NCBI GenBank assembly: GCA_016801845.1
Contig: CM028927.1
Coordinates: 14,322,501-14,386,500, forward strand
Direction: 5' to 3'
DNA: 64,000 bases
Source of the DNA: Polydactylus sextarius
Taxonomy: Eukaryota; Chordata; Actinopteri; Polynemidae
Shown here piece after piece: positions 62,523 to 64,000 of the stretch. Positions within the stretch are counted from its first letter, which is position 1, and each line of letters begins with the position of its first letter. The notes under the pieces are model-generated. The model did no database searches and was not told the origin of the DNA. It saw only the letters and a program-made list of their open reading frames with translations. The position numbers were made by a program, and so were the translations under genes.

Positions 62523-64000
62523 ACTCCAGATGCAGATGTGTGATGTGTGTACACTGTAAAAAAATAAATAAATAACCAACTCAGAAAGGCTTAGTTTTAA
62601 TTTGGATGTGGAAAATTAAACCTGCAAAAAAATAACCTCATATCTTCCCTATCATCCCATAAAAAGATCACGTCTGACACTGTTATACACCAACAGCTCT
62701 AACAGATCTAAATACGAGACATTTTTGTAGTCAAACTTTAGGGAAATGTGTCCATTAGGAGTTAATTTCATGTGCCAACAAATTTATTTTAGCACCAAAC
62801 CTGCAGTCCTATAAAATCTCCAAATTTCACCCTGATCTAGTCCAGCTTTAGACTTTATGAGTGACATTTATTTGAGCTCTGAGGTAGGCTGAGTTGTTCT
62901 GTATATGGCTGTGTTGTGCTGGAGTTCTATGGCAGCTACTGGGGGAGAAGTACAGTAAAAACACATTAAGCATTTCACTTTGAAACTCACTGGAGGCCTG
63001 CAGTGTTTCCTAATGCTCTCCTTTTACCCGCAGACAAGACTTTCTGTGTATGTGTGTGTGCGCACATGTGTTTGACTATGTATGTGTGTTCTCATATGTG
63101 TGTGTGTTGGTGTAGTAGCCTGCCTGCTGGTGCTCCACAGCCATCTGGTATCTGGTCAGTCTCGCAAGCCTCTGGAGGGCACCTGGCCAGCAGCTTGCTC
63201 ACCTGGCTCTGCTTCGCCCCTGCCAAACACCACACCTGGCCTGGCCAACACACAGGGAACAGGAACAGATTGCACAGTGCAGTCAAAAGCAGCCCTACAC
63301 TGCAGCATGAAACAAAGCCATGATACAGAATGTGTTCGCTATAAACCGTTACAGAAGTTACAAATATATTGCATGCAGAATGAAAACATAAGATATGAGA
63401 AATGGCCAGGTGCTTTAAGTTAGCATAAAGATTTCAGTGATCCTGGAAACGATGCCTCTTAAATTATTTGTTAGGAAATTTAGTCAGACTTTCAACATAC
63501 TCATAAGATTCTATAATGAGTAATGTTGACTTCTACTCCATCTGTGCCAACAGTTTGTGCCAGTCTGTGCCAACCCATCCATTTAGCATATGACGGCACT
63601 TCCTTCCTGCAGGTTGTCCTCTGCTATCAATTACACTCTCCTCTCCCTGCAAGAAAGATGCTCTTTGTCCCCTGTCGCACACACACACACACACACACAT
63701 GCATATATACACACATGCACGCACATGCCATGGACGCAGAGGGACAGACACCTGCAGAGTGTTTGTCACCTCTTCTGTTGGCATCTGCGACCGCTCGGCA
63801 TTGTGGGAGAGATGGCCATCTGTTGTCGGCAAGGCTGGATTGGAAGGGGGCGAGCGGGCACGATGCATCACGCTGCTCTTTTCTGTTGGTCTGAGCCGTG
63901 CGAGTGTTGAGTTGTTGTGTTTTGTTTTTTTTTTGTTTTTTTTTGTTTTCACTCTTTCTGTGGTTACTTAGCTACAATAATACAGCAGCGGGGAAAAAGG

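Larger units (their letters stand above)
57671..64000. other. intergenic, downstream of runx1t1
   Basis: No coding gene can be supported. Contains a hairpin with 10-bp arms at 58277-58304, TG repeat at 59371-59408, poly-T at 62497-62522, CA repeat at 63678-63699, and stretches around 59540-60060 and 61500-61800 that look like single-copy, possibly conserved non-coding elements. Short open frames do not resemble known proteins. Confidence 0.6.

Overview
The window is vertebrate genomic DNA, almost certainly from a ray-finned (teleost) fish. It has split genes with GT-AG introns, very frequent (CA)n/(TG)n microsatellites, one degenerate dispersed repeat of a type common in fish, and one short relic of a LINE reverse transcriptase. 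There is no bacterial, viral or organellar gene organisation. Only one protein-coding gene can be supported: the orthologue of RUNX1T1 (MTG8/ETO), on the + strand. I reconstructed it exon by exon from splice signals, codon phase and my knowledge of the family.

Layout. Positions 1-28587 lie upstream of the first visible coding exon and are most likely the long first intron plus possible alternative-promoter sequence. No exon there could be proven. This stretch holds many microsatellites, a CpG-enriched patch with TATA-like boxes at about 3.2-4.4 kb, and several small palindromes and repeats. Ten coding exons follow: 28588-28725, 30028-30269, 32807-32896, 36889-37070, 40323-40585, 41346-41434, 41966-42161, 43177-43245, 45891-46081 and 46813-47133. 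All junction phases agree. Counted from the Met at 28611, the product is 585 residues. A 3' UTR of about 4.5 kb follows, rich in homopolymer tracts, and ends at a convincing poly(A) signal at 51657. From there to 64000 I see no coding gene. That intergenic stretch has a CpG-rich patch at 53.4-53.7 kb, the dispersed repeat at 57.4 kb and several stretches that look like candidate conserved non-coding elements.

The protein is a nuclear transcriptional corepressor scaffold with the four family domains in order: NHR1/TAFH, the NHR2 oligomerisation helix, NHR3 and the NHR4 MYND zinc finger. All eight MYND zinc ligands are present. The exon that begins the visible coding sequence can be read in frame upstream of its Met (as DRTGKRST), so longer N-terminal isoforms from an exon outside or unidentified in this window are expected.

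No new multi-gene system is present. The most interesting leads are at the level of RNA processing: a 30-nt in-frame candidate microexon at 29435-29464, an in-frame alternative acceptor 42 nt upstream of the NHR3 exon, a frame-neutral 69-nt exon flanked by a U21 tract, and a 3' UTR carrying a G-quadruplex-like block, A/U-tract inverted repeats and AU-rich elements.
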